Under the pieces are notes generated by a model. The model worked only from the letters and a program-made list of their open reading frames with translations, was not told the origin of the DNA and ran no database searches. A DNA stretch of 64,000 nucleotides from Mangifera indica (taxonomy: Eukaryota > Streptophyta > Magnoliopsida > Sapindales > Anacardiaceae): assembly GCF_011075055.1 (NCBI RefSeq), contig NC_058145.1, forward strand, positions 13,823,894 to 13,887,893, given 5' to 3'. This document shows positions 24,201-36,515 of the stretch, piece after piece. Positions within the stretch are counted from its first letter, which is position 1. Each line of letters begins with the position of its first letter. Both the position numbers and the translations under genes were made by a program.

Positions 24201-25693
24201 AGTCTTCAGCTGCCTTCGCAGGCGTGAGGCAGGAGAGCAGCTTTATGATCCCACCACGAACACAGTTTCTGTGATTGCAGAGGAGTATCGGAACCAGTGT
24301 GCTGCTCATTCCCTGAGCTCCAAGGGGATGTTTCAGCTGATCCAGAGGAAAGGTTCTTCAAGACACCTGATGGCTCTTCTTAATACTGATGGATCTGTGG
24401 CAAAGGTTTGGCCTGTTCTTTCAGTTGATAGTAATGGTAAGCCTACATTGGTCCCTGACACTGAGAGTGGAATGGGAAGCCCGATGTATGGACCTTTGAA
24501 GATAGGAAAAGCTGAACCAGTTAATCTTCAGTTTGGTCACTTTGGGATCAGCGCTTGGCTCAGTGATGGTGGCACAAGTCATGCTGGAAGTGTGGATGAG
24601 TCAAGAGCTGAATGGACTGATGCTGGTAGTAGAAATCACTCTTCCTGCTGTAGCTCACCGAGGACATCTGATGGACATGCCAAGGAGGTATATTCTAAAG
24701 CTTAATATTATATTGCTTCCTTGAAAAGTATAATGTCTTTTACTGTGGGTAGTTATAGATTCTAGGAATGTGGTTGAGTTGTTGCAATCGTCTTTGATGG
24801 CACAAATAGTCTGGGACCTGATATTTTTAATGTTCTTGCAGCTCAAGGAGAGACATTCAGTCCATGGCAGTGATGAAGATGTCGATGATCATTTTGAGGC
24901 CGACAGTGATGAGGATCTTAGTGATAATACTGATGTGCATGTGCTAGAAGAGGTACATGGTTGAATATGCATTCCGATATTTATGCTGTCTCTTATCATA
25001 TCAAAGAGATAATTTCAAAATATGTGAACGATTAGTCCAAATACAGTAAACCTCCCTTAGTTTTTTTTAAAGAAAAAACAGCTGTTTAAGTACAAAATTC
25101 CTGGCAGGTTGTACACTATCGGGGTAGTTTTTGAAATTGTAGGGGATTCATTGTACTTTGGGTAAGGACGGTTTTAATGAAGTTATACTAGAATCTGATG
25201 AGAAGATTGCAACATTCCAAACTTTTCAACGCTTAATAATTTGGAACTGTTATCATCGCTTGCCTCATCACCTATTATGTTTGGACATTAGTAAAGGCAT
25301 GTTTTGATATTAATACAGTTGAATCAGAAGAAAATTTGATATATTAATCTTTTTGTTGAACAGGTAGGATCAGTTGATGAGGAGTCTACGAAATCAGATG
25401 AAGAGTATGATGATCTGGCCATGCAGGATATGCAGGAGAGTGGCTATTTGAGTGACGACGAGGAGTTCAAGGATAAATATCTCCGGAATCTAGACCACTT
25501 CCTTAAAAGTAGAGGTGAGCAGTTGGCTGAGCCATTGCGCTCCCACGCTTCCATACTTACCGATAAAAATGAAAAGAGATTATCAACTTCTGGAAGTTTC
25601 AGAACGAGAAAACGCTCTCTTAGTATTTCAGCCTTGGGCAAGCAAGGGTCGATAATCAGTGATCCCATTATTTCTGGTACTCCTAGGAGGTAA
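21248..25693 (+). CDS. LPA1: P-loop kinase-like protein, LOW PHYTIC ACID 1 (LPA1) homologue
   Basis: Role: relative of archaeal 2-phosphoglycerate kinase; loss of rice LPA1 lowers seed phytic acid, though the exact reaction is unsettled. Seven exons fit: 21248-21397, 22272-22591, 23156-23237, 23452-23874, 23950-24687, 24842-24952 and 25364-25693, giving 717 aa (family about 700-740). Seen: N-terminal ATP-cone-like block with [22 protein letters not shown], then the P-loop GTSGCGKS at residues 171-178, split off in its own 82-bp exon. [22 protein letters not shown] and [20 protein letters not shown] follow. The C-terminal third is acidic and Ser-rich ([29 protein letters not shown]) and ends in a basic tail. 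The ATG at 21248 ([10 protein letters not shown]) matches the family start; an earlier in-frame ATG at 21200 adds only an unlikely hydrophobic lead. Symbol given by homology. Confidence 0.93.
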
Positions 25694-26660
25694 CAGTACA
25701 ATTTTGTCCCAGTTTTTAATGCTTTTTCTTTTGCACCCCTACTAGGGCATCCCACCCATTTTGTTTTGTAGATAAGGAGAATTTAGGTCAGGTGCCAAGC
25801 TGGGTTTTTCTGTCAAGTCTTGTGTATGACAATACTTGATTACTTATTGGTTGACGTGCAATGGTGTTCTTTTGTGTTTTTGCTATTCCCGGTGTTAACA
25901 TTTAGGCAAAATATGAAGTGCTGGCAGGTGAAGCGTGCAGCCCATAGGAGGAACGAATAACTAGTTATTATGTTAGATAGTTTAAAATGTGTTTCAAGAA
26001 GTTCTAAGTTATGGGCATCTCTGCAGTGTTTTGGTCAATTGAAGCGAAAATGAATAAGAATATTTCTTGTCGCACAATAACAAATTAACTACGTGACTTT
26101 CAGAACTATTTGATAAATGTATATGTATTTATACAAATAAACAAAAGTGTCTTCCTTCACTTTTGTTATTCGAACCCGAATCTTGTAAAAAGAGAGTTTT
26201 GGTTTTCACCTTTCAAGCAAATCCTTGGGCCCATAACATGTGTTTGTTATGACGAACATGATGAAATTTAATTAAAGAATTCAGTGGTCCATATTTACAA
26301 GTACTAAATTATAAAAAAGAGACAAGAGAGGTTCGAAGTGTGTAGCAGAAAGAGTAGGGTGAGTCATGACTTGACGACGATGAAAGAAGAATAAGAAATG
26401 GTTTTTCTCCTTCACTTGCATGTCTGCCACGTCAACCCTCTCCTTCCGTTTATATGACATAGACAAACAACTCTTCATTCTCTTGATCCTCCTACACAAG
26501 ACCAGAATATAAATAAATGAATAAATACAAACCCAAAACTACTTATTCTTTTATGATTAAAGGAAAAGGAAATGCAAAACTCAATTAATTAATGGATATG
26601 AGTTTAATTCTGAAAATTTAGGACGCCACATAACTAATATACTAAATATGAGCAAATCAC
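25694..26660. other. LPA1 3' region and spacer
   Basis: 3' untranslated region of the LPA1-like gene, then spacer. The minus-strand open frame at 26281-26499 has no recognisable motif. Confidence 0.35.
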
Positions 26661-26665
26661 AAATG

Positions 26666-26672
<7 letters not shown>

Positions 26673-26696
<24 letters not shown>

Positions 26697-26718
26697 TTTA
26701 TTTATTTATTTATTTATT
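26673..26718. repeat. TA / TTTA microsatellite
   Basis: About 12 TA units are followed directly by about 5 TTTA units. Confidence 0.8.
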
Positions 26719-27239
26719 ACATGGGAAAATGCTATAAATAACCTCAGAGGTCAAATGAAAGAGAAAATTGCCCAATGTCATTTGACGAACTCAAGAAGTT
26801 AACCCATAAATTTCAATAAATCTGTTGTGCAGATGGAAAGACATATAACCAAGAAGATAGTATAGTATATGGAGAACTGTTTTGGGCATGGAGTAGAATA
26901 GTGGATACTGATAGGGGCAGGCAGATCTCCATAAACTTAGAATGGATAGTGATGAGCAGTGTGATGAAAGATTTTGAGAAAGTTCTTGGGTTTTGATTTA
27001 TTGAAATAGCTGTGAAAAATATGTGCAGAAAAAAATGTCTGCCAGAGAAAGAGAAAGGTAGATATGTCCATGAAATAATCAATTTTTATTCTGAATTATT
27101 TGTAGTGAAGACAAAGGTGGTGGGAACCCAAACGCCCAATTAAATTTCAGTAACCAATTTACATAGCTGATATCACCAAACCCCATAAAGAAAATCCAAA
27201 AACCTGAAACACAAGCAGGCCAGGAGAGGAAAAATTATC

Positions 27240-28165
27240 CATTTATCTCACCTCTTGCTCTGAACAACTTCAGTGAATCTTGTAAGCTGATCGTTCTTCT
27301 CCCTTTCTGGCACTCCTGAAAGAGCATTGAAAACCCACAAATATTCACCTATAAGTAACAATCAAAATGATAGATCTGCAAAGTCAACTCACGAATGTAA
27401 GGAGCTAGCTATCTTCAATAGCCTGCTGCAAGATCTTATAGTTACCTGCAAAAAGGAAAAGAAAATAGAAGCAAAAATAGAAAATAAACCACCCACCTGA
27501 CAGCAACAGAAAAGAAAGTAGATGGATGGAATCATCTTGTTGAATACTGAAGTGCAAAGTGGCAAAGGTGAGATTAGAGTTAATATTGTTCAATAGTCCT
27601 TTATATTTTGTATAGTAAAGCCATTTATTGCCGATGCAGCATCATCAAGATTCTCAATTTCAAAGAACTTTGGCAGAGATTATTCCATCACTACCCCCTG
27701 CAAATGCATGTGAATCTTGCTGATGCTACATACGCAAACAACGACTGTCAATTTATCCATGCACTAAACCCTATTTTTATTATCAAAAAAGGGAAAATGA
27801 GAAAGTAACAAATGGAATCAAAAGAAAACTAGTGCCATCAACATCTATAGTTTTTGGTATCTGGGTATTGAATTCTCCGATTAGAATCTGGCAAGAACAC
27901 ACTTTGAAGCAATACCCTATTAGATTCTGGCAAAAAGCACCTTTGAGAGGAAGAATTATCAAACAAATTTTTTCAGCTAACACTAAAATAGACAAACTAA
28001 TCCAAAGAAAGATAAATTTTGAAAAGTAAATGAGTGGGAAGAAATAAAGAAAGATCTGCCAAAGAGAGAGGGTTAAAGAGAGTTATTAGGAGACTCACAA
28101 GAATGATACCAGCATTGTATAAAGACTAGAGTCTAGAAAGGATAATATATGTATGTATATATATG
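27240..28165 (-). other. Possible spliced minus-strand transcript, product unclear
   Basis: Read on the minus strand, several splice-like signals line up: a TATATATAC run near 28155; a TTTTTGCAG acceptor before GTAACTATAAGATC near 27447; and CTCTTTCAG before a short open exon (27252-27316) encoding VPEREKNDQLTRFTEVVQSKR and a stop. The exon looks protein-like but I recognise no family and could not link it in frame to upstream exons. It may be the 3' end of a short gene, a non-coding transcript or a gene fragment. Confidence 0.25.
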
Positions 28166-28429
28166 GCTTTAATATGTTTGGCTTTTTATTTTATTCATTG
28201 TTTTTAAAACCGGATTGGACAAACCGGTTTAACTGAAGACCGACTCATAATTCAATATGATTTTCATTAAATATAAAACTCAATCTAATCTGATCAAAAC
28301 TGATAAATCGAATGTATTGAACAAAACAAACAAAATCGAGATTGACCAAATCTTCAATTCCTACAACCTAATTTTTATCTCTATCTGTCTCTTCATCAGA
28401 AAGCCAGGCCGCGCGTCTCTTCAGTCTTC

Positions 28430-28754
28430 ATCACAAACAAACCATAATTCTAACATATCTCTAGCTGCTTGTGAGCTTCTATACAACGTTGGATACAGAA
28501 ATCTTATCTGGGTTCAAGGGGATCTAGAGACTGCTAAAGAAGAGGTAAATGTGTTTCCAATGTGAAATTCCGAAGTTCCTTATATAATTAGGCTTTGCAT
28601 TTTCCTTTATATATTGTTTTTCCTTTCCCATTTAAGACTAAAATCTGAATTAATTTAGTGTGTCCAAACTTTTTTGGAATAGGAACTTACCAGAGAAGGT
28701 CCTCAATCTTCAAAATTTGCTGCTGTTGGAGGGGTTTCTGAGTTCCTTGCGTAG
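28430..28754 (+). pseudogene. Fragment of a rhodanese-domain gene (STR10-like)
   Basis: Seen: a segment ending at 28544 encodes LAACELLYNVGYRNLIWVQG followed by DLETAKEE, with a GTAAAT donor. After a 138-bp intron-like gap, the segment 28683-28754 encodes ELTREGPQSSKFAAVGGVSEF and then stops. From memory, plastid single-domain rhodaneses of the STR10 type have this order (LAACELLYNAGY, FWVQGGLEAA, DLxREGPQP, GGxSEFLG) after the active-site loop CxxGxRS. Here the bases before LAACELL encode HNSNIS, so the catalytic Cys and Arg are gone, and the C-terminal membrane part is absent. The intron is kept, so this is a genomic duplicate rather than a processed copy. It is probably dead. Confidence 0.6.
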
Positions 28755-28759
28755 ATATC

Positions 28760-31610
28760 TCTTGTTTTTGACCTTTGCCTTTTGATGTCATCCTCATGTA
28801 TTTTCCCATTCTTTATTTCTATTATATCCTGTCATTAGTTATATTACATCTCATCAGTGTCGTTTTCATATCTTGAAATTACTTTCATTAATTCATGAAC
28901 TTGTCCAGCTTGATTTGCATTGCATTTAGCTTGATTCATTGAATTGGAAAACACCCATGTTGAGCGTTATTTCTCCGTTTCCTTTTTTGACATCTGATCA
29001 AATCTGGTGAAAAGTCTGAATCTATTTAAAATATATGATAAATAATTAATATTATTTTAAAATTTTATTATAATTTAAATTAATTAATTAAATTGATTAA
29101 ACTATACATTAGTGAAATAACTGATTTAATCAACCGTCTAATTTTAAAAATATCGCTTTTAACGTATTGGCTTCATCACTATAGGTGCCTTCCTGTTTGT
29201 AATTTTTTTCATGGGTTCATGCTCAGTTGTACGGTGACGAAGTTTTATTACATATTAATTATTTTTAATTAAGGAATTGCTGAAACTAATATTGAATTAT
29301 TTTAATTTTATATTCTTTTAAGAATTCAATTTAATTAATTTAGAACACCTTTATAATTAACATATCAAATGAGGTAAGTCCGAGTTCGAAGGAGATTTCT
29401 GTGGTGTCCGAAAATCAAGATGTTTTTTCTGATAATTTTATTTTATCGAATACGCGAGAGAATATGGAAGAGTCCATGAGAAGGACGTGAGGACACCCAT
29501 CCGAGAATATTTCCTTGGAGCTGCTTTTATTTCCCTCTCTTTTAAAGAGCCCTCCTCGAGTGTGTACAGTGAGGCCGCCTGCCACTTGCCCACTGTCCGT
29601 TCACTCGTCGATTCCTCGCAGTCGCATTTGATTTTTTGTTTTATTTTCCTCCATTATTTTATTGGGTTAATCAGTGGAAAACTTAATGAACATGGACCCG
29701 TGTCCGTACAATCACTGACGTGACTAGTGGAGATTTGTGATTTTACCTTTTTATTTTGTTGGCCACTGAAACTTTGGGCTTTCCATCTGATCAAAATCAA
29801 TCATGCTGTCTGTCAAAGACTGTAATTAGCTTTTACACTTGCCATCTTTTCAATTATTCTGTCCCTTTATTTTCATTTCAATTTCTAAAATCATGAGGTA
29901 ACACAAATCCGATTATATTAATAATTAAAAAATTAAAGTGGGCTTTTATTTTCATCATTGTTTCCTGTGTTTTTTTTTTTTACAGGATCAGTCATTTTTG
30001 AAGTGGGCAAATTAATTAAATTATTTCTTCTCTTTAAAAGAATAATAATACTCTAAGAATTTACAGTGTGAGTCTGACATGGATGAGTTTAAGTTATATA
30101 GTATGAATCTTCTCTTTGTGATATAAAGGAGCTTATAAGTACATTTATGGAGTAGAAAGTCATGAGAGAGGGTGGTTGGAGAGATATGAATCCAACCAAG
30201 TTTAAATATTTTTTAACTTAAGTTTGACTAAATGAAATATAGTTAGATTCGAATTTATCAAATTAAAATTAATAATAATTTAAGTTTGATTTAAATAAAA
30301 ATAATTCAATTCGAATTTATAACTCAAATTTATAGCTTGAAGTCATTATTTAAATTTATAATTCATTGACATAATTTTATAATTATTTAACATAATTTGA
30401 ATCAAGTCATGATCAAGTTTAAACTTAATCAAGTCAACAACTTATCTTATGAGTTAAATTTAAGTTTAATTTGATTAAATCTGAAATGAATTAAGTCGAA
30501 TTAAATTGATTTTTGAACTTAACTTAAATGGATTTAAATTAAACCTTACATGCAGGGGACAGTGCATCACGTGGATGAGAAAGAAATTGTATGGAATGGA
30601 TCACCAAACCACGTGACTGTACCTAGAAATGACAATCATGTCCAAATCTAATGTGATATTACATTTACGTGAGTAGAACAAGAAATGCAACAAGAGATCT
30701 ATAGATAAAATTTTGCAAAGGACTTACCTCGATTACTATTGATAAGATTTTTTGCTACTATTTGACTTAGATAATTTAGAACATTGCACAAGACAACCTA
30801 TGGTAGTAGTGGTGAAGATCACTTAATCAATTTAAATAAATTATAAAGAGGATTGGACACGAAAATTTTTTGATATAGTTTAATCCATTGTTTAGAGCTT
30901 ACGTATATAGTTATGTTACTGATAACTCTATAAAAATAATTTTAATAGAGGGTGAATCAAAGATTACATGAGAGATGTTTCTAGAAAGACTTGATTTTGA
31001 ACATGTGTTCTGATAAGAATATTTGGATTTCTATGAAAGTCTCCTCATCTATTTTAGGATAATACTAATATGATCTTAAATATTATATGTTAACTATATG
31101 ACATTATATATTTAATTTATTATTAAGTTTTCTTCTCTCCCCCTTTCCTTAAATGATTTCAAATTTAAATCCAAATATTAACTTTTTAATATCTTACATA
31201 ACGGAGATAGAAATTATAAGATAACGATTACGTCTTCGTAAGGTAGAAAGTTATTATTTTTCATTATGCGTGTTTGATGTAGAAAGAATATCAATTCATA
31301 GATTATTTTCTTTAAGCAAGCATCACAATCGAGTCGTTTCTCTAAAAGTTACTCCATATATTGGAGTTTACTACATAACAATTGACTCATAATTTCTGGA
31401 GTGTAAGTAGCAAAATTAACTCTTTTAAACTTAAAAGGTGGAATTATGCCACATTCATCAAATGTTGGACGGGAAATAGTCATTTGGCCTGTTCAAAATG
31501 ACCATCATACCTTTACATAAAAGCAAGGTGAATGAAAGTTAAGCGAATGATTTTTCAAATTTGAGTTATCGTTTAACCAAATTAGAAATATGTTATAGAG
31601 ATAGCATGGA
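28760..31610. other. Intergenic DNA, 2.9 kb
   Basis: No convincing gene. The frame at 29487-29723 lacks any recognised domain. From 30190 to 30540 phrases such as TTAAGTTTGATTTAAATAAA and AATTCGAATTTATAACTC recur and may be a decayed copy of the CGAGCTCGA-type repeat. Confidence 0.35.
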
Positions 31611-32194
31611 CATGCTATTGCAAACAGAGTCCATTATTTCATCCATGATGATGTGTGCATTTTTGGGCCAAGCTAATGGCCCACTAAAAAATATGTAGGC
31701 TTGGGAGGCCCAGACACAACTGGATGTAATCCAAACCCATGAGCCACAACACAATGATGATTACATAGTTGTACTAATAGATTTTATTATTATAATTCTT
31801 CCATATTTGTATTACAAGTTTAAAATTTTCAGCACAACATAAATAATTTAAACCAAATAAAATTAGTAATTTTAATAATAAATTCAAACTCATAATAATT
31901 AGCATAATTTTTAATAAAATTAATTAACTGACCTAAAATTTCTCCTAACGTAAGAAAAAGGGAACCCGCCTCTAGCAATTCGTAATTGAAATTTGAAGCA
32001 ATGTCCAATGGAGTCAAAATAATAATAATAATAAATCCATACCTGATCTCTTTGTATAAATTTTCCTCTTTCACGAAAGTTAATGAGAATTTTCTTTGAA
32101 TGTAGCAGTATAAAAGAAATATAATAACAAATACTCATATTTGGAATTTAGTTGACTTAATGTCTAGTAAATGAGATTACAAAATTAAAATTTT

Positions 32195-33180
32195 TGTCCT
32201 GAGTTAGTAGACTGCTGTCAAGTTCGATTAGTGGCAAATAGACTTATTCAAGGTATCGAGATTAATTATAGGGAAACATTTACTCTAATGACTCGTATAG
32301 TTTTTGCAATGGTTAGAAAATAACAATTTTTTCATACAAATGTTAAAAAAAGTATATATGAAATCTCCGCTTGGATATAGTCATCCACTTAACAAGATTT
32401 ATCGTCTTCGTAAAACCTTCTAAAAACTTAAGTAGTATCTGAAAGCATACTTTATCAAATTTAGCTTTACTATTAGTTAAATTAGGTTCTTATTTAACTA
32501 TTATTATAATTATATTCTTTTCATTCACAAAATTAAAGTGAGATGTATTACGTTGTTATTGTATATCGATGATATGAGTATTACTAGAGATAATGTGCAT
32601 GGTATTGTAGACTTAAAGTAGTTCCTCAGCATGCAATTTGATATGAAAAATTTTGGTCACCTTAGTTATGTCCTTGGGTTAAACAATTTCTCTGAAGGAT
32701 TGATTCTTATACTATTTTAAGCCAAGTCTACTAGTGAACTTTTATCTCTTACCGGCATGTCAGATGATAAATCTAGCTCCACTCCATTTGAGACCAATGT
32801 TAAGCATTCTCATATAGAAGAAACTGTGTTGGATATTCCCACTTTCTATAAAAAATTAGTGGGAAGTTTTACCTACTTAACCACCACTTGACCAAATATA
32901 ACATATGTTATTCATATTGTTAATTAATTCATGGTTGCTTTTCGTATTACTCATTTTGAGACAATGCTTTGTATATTTTGATTTATAAAAAATACTTCGT
33001 ATCATTTTATTCGCCATCATCATATCAAAAAGACCATTTATCTCGCTTCCATATCTTCTATTAATTAGATAATTGACATTTTTACTAAAACCCACCCTCC
33101 ATAATGCGTTATGATTTATATCACAAACTCAAAATCTCTTTGTATAACTGAGTTTAAGGGAATATTAGAATATATTTTTT
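32195..33180 (+). mobile_element. Ty1/copia retrotransposon remnant (reverse transcriptase), degenerate
   Basis: Seen in order on the plus strand, across several stops and frame changes: VRLVANRLIQGIEINYRETF, SPLGYSHPLNKIYRLRK, YIDDMSIT (the reverse transcriptase active site, normally YVDDxxIT, at about 32565), FDMKNFGHLSYVLGL, AKSTSELLSLTGMSDDKSSS, YKKLVGSFTYLTTT and PNITYVIHIV. The RNase H part is mostly missing, but DIFTKTHPP and a purine-rich tract (GAGTTTAAGGGAATATTAGA near 33151) mark the 3' end next to a former LTR. The copy cannot be functional. It is not the other half of the remnant at 2.3-3.5 kb, which lies on the other strand 29 kb away. Confidence 0.8.
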
Positions 33181-33184
33181 ATTT

Positions 33185-34440
33185 TCTATATTAAAATATA
33201 TTTTTAATATGTGGTTTTCAGTTATGAATTATTATATATTGATTAACTTGATTTTTTTTTTCTTCCTATAAAATTTACTACATATAAATTTACATATAAT
33301 TCAGATAGGTGATGCATTACACGTGATTAAATATATTTTTTAATTAATAAAATAAAATTGATGGTGAAATAATCAGATGGGTTTTGTATTTTTGAGTTTT
33401 GAAAATCCTTTCATTATCGTTTCTAATAGTATTTGAAAATGAAAATAATAAATAGGAATGTGTTGCCGTTGCTTTCTTATATAAATAAAATATGAAACCT
33501 AAGAAAACAAAATTATTTATTCGATTTTTTTAAACAAAATATTACGTATTTTAAGAGATAAAACAGAGAATAAAAAATAAAAAAATAAAAACAAAAATTA
33601 ATAGCCCTGGATTTTTAGTTAGCCCCGTGCTATGATCAGGAGGACGATATCATTAAAAAATTGTATAATAAAATAATTTTTACGTATTTTTGAGAAATAT
33701 ACGAAATGTCAAAACCTAATTACACAGAAATATATCATTTTTATACCCAATAATAGATGCAAAGGATGTATACGTGATATTATTCAAATTTGTGATTAAC
33801 CTTGTACATGAGCCAAACCTCAGGGACCAAAGGGAAATTCCCCCGGTTGGCATGTATGTCTTGCTCCGTTTTAGGCCTTCCTCGGCTGCAATATTGATTC
33901 CTGTTCTCGCTGCTTATTAATATTTTCCCTTTAAAACCACTTTTACCAAAAAAAAAAATTGGCAGGATCTTTAGGACTAATTGATCCTACTGTTTTTAAT
34001 TTTTTCTTATGGTGAAGGGTTTCAAAAATTAAAAATTTGTTGAATTATCTTTTTTAACCTTTTTACTTGTTGATCTTTATATCAGATTCTGTTGGCGATT
34101 TTTCCTAGAAAAATTTAGTCTCCGTTTTGGTCTTTGTGCGTCCAGCGACTGTCTTACTTATTATTATTATTTTTTGAAAATTTTATCTCATATCAGGTGA
34201 GGTTTGCTCTTGCTAAAAGTTGCATTTTGGGTTTATAGATATTTTCTATAAAAAATTGTGATATTAGTACACTGTCAGTTTTTTTTACTTGAAATTGGTA
34301 CGGTCTAAATTGATGGGTAGTTATGTTTTGGTAATTTGTCTGGTAGGTTGCATTTGATATCATCAGGGTTTCGCTTATTTTTGCTTAAAAGCTTGGAAAT
34401 TAATTTCTTATAATTAATTTTTGTTTTTACTGCGTTATGT
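33185..34440. other. Spacer and probable promoter/leader of KINB3
   Basis: AT-rich to about 33780; a more GC-rich patch at 33830-33910 and the region to 34440 could hold promoter or leader exons of the KINB3 gene. No TATA box was convincing. Confidence 0.3.
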
Positions 34441-35794
34441 TTCTCGAGAAGGCTGTGGCACTGAGGGTGTCTCTCTTTGAACAAATTGAATCTTAGCTCA
34501 CACAGGTAAGTCTTAATCTTATGTTAAAGTTTACATTTTTTTGCCTTGTAAAGGTTTTTTTCCCTTTGGGGTTTAGGCTTGCAAATGTGAACGTGTTGTC
34601 CATATTCTTTCGAGGCGATTTAAGGTCTGTTTGATCTTGTTTGTGCATTTTCATACTGATGTTTTCTGGGTTTTTTTCTAGAGGTATGTTGACAGATTTG
34701 ATTCTTAAAGTAAGTGTTTCCTAGTGCATTTTTTTTTTTTAAATTAACATTATCCATAAATTTTGGAAAATGCTGAAGACACTGAATTATAATTGCCAAG
34801 TTTTAGATGGGAGAAATTGTTAATTCAAGCGATAGTCACAGAATAGAGTGTGGTTTGGGATTCTTTCTTGGTACTTTAGGTTGGTGTTCCTTTGAAGTTA
34901 GTCTGGTTTTGTTTCAATGAACTCTGTTTCATATGAGCTGTAGTCTTTGAGTTTTGTATTGGAGTTTTCCATTGCTGTTGCACATATTATAGATGGATAC
35001 ACATTATGTTGGAATTTAGAGAAGGGCATGCCATTTTTACGCATGAGAATGGAGTGAAATGCAGATTTAAAGGATCTGCATGCGGGCATACAATTGGAAT
35101 CCTTTCAATTCTGAGTTTTGTGTTGTTTTTACAAATCTTCATCCCCAAGTTCACCTCCAGCACCATCTATCTCACTTATTGGAAAATAGATCATTATGCT
35201 TTGTGGACCTCAATATCCCAATTTGAATTTTGGCCTTGGTTTCAGTATGCTGGTGATGACCTGATGTTGTAGAAGGAAAAAAAATTAAAACATTAATTCC
35301 GGTATATAATAGTGATCAATGGCCTAGTTATTGACTCTGATGTGTTTGATCAGTTAAAAAAAGATCATTTATGTCAGTTGAGATTGATTCCAGTTCTGTT
35401 TACAGATGAAATGCCAATAATATCATTGAATTTTTTGGTGTCTTATTCTAGGGAGTCAGATGCCAAATAATGAGGTCCAATTTCTATGAAAAAGTTTGAT
35501 TAAACAATTAGGGCTGGTGTGATCTTAAGAGAATTTTCTTATTCTTGTATTTCTTGATGTTTTAATCTAAATTGAGATCAATAGAAACGAAGATTCTTTC
35601 CTGATTGTGCATGATCAGATGATCTTGTTCTTGTTTGAGCAAGATACAATTGGCTATGATATTTAAAGCTATTCTCATGTTGAAATAAGGGAAGACTATA
35701 TTTCTGCGCAAATATGTTTCTAAGCTGGATATTGTTAATTTGTTAAAAATAAATTGTACTTATTAGCTGGCTGATTATTTTTACGGCTAGAGGG

Positions 35795-36515
35795 CATAGT
35801 TATCAAAGGTGTGCGGTGACGCTTTACTCAAGACAACATGTGTGCCTAGGCGCTTTACTCAAGGCAATTTAGCCATCGCCTTGAGTATGGTCAAGGTGAC
35901 TAGTGGTTCAAAGGCGATCGCCTTTAGCGCTTTTTTTTTTAACACCTTTGGAGAAGTTTTTTACATTGGAAAAGCGCACTTTGTTATCATTTAGGCTATC
36001 TTCGACTAGAGTTGAGGGCTACCGACAATTTTTGGACAATTTTCGGCACAATCTTAGACTTTTTGGAAGATTTTGGGCAATTTCAAATATGAGGGTTATT
36101 GACAATTTTTGAGGTCTCCGATAAGGTTTGAGGTTGAAGAAATCACCAGTGTGTTCTAAAGTTGTCGAGAGATTGACAGTGAATTCTAAGATTGTTGAAG
36201 AGGTTGTCAACATGTTTTAAGGTTGCAGGAGAGATATAAGGTTGTTAGATAAGTTGTCTATCATATAGTTGGCAAAAAGGTCTTGGCGTGATAACCAATT
36301 GCCGTCTAATCTGAGATTGTTGACGAAGTTGCCGATCAATTTTTTATTGTCAGTGTAGTAAAATATTTATCTTAAATTTAATGTAAATGGGAAATTTTTT
36401 TATGGAATTTTTTAAATCACTTTAGGTAAAAAAGTGACACCTTCACCTTTCCTTTTTCACCGAGGTAATAGGATCCCTCATCACCTTATAACGCTTTTTG
36501 CCTTTGATAACTATG
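35795..36515. mobile_element. hAT-like non-autonomous element, 721 bp
   Basis: Perfect 15-bp terminal inverted repeats CATAGTTATCAAAGG, starting with CA as in hAT elements. Flanks CTAGAGGG (35787-35794) and CTAGAAAG (36516-36523) agree at 6 of 8 positions, fitting an aged 8-bp duplication. Sub-terminal GCGCTTTACTCAAGGC units repeat near the left end. There is no transposase; small frames inside are accidental. Confidence 0.65.

Noticed and set aside
26813..27082. Minus-strand 89-codon frame
   Set aside because: No recognisable domain; composition like the surrounding spacer.
29487..29723. 78-codon frame with better than average GC content
   Set aside because: No motif, signal peptide or recognised homologue; no supporting promoter.
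35006..35272. 88-codon frame in the KINB3 leader intron
   Set aside because: No domain recognised, no splice or promoter support; likely chance.
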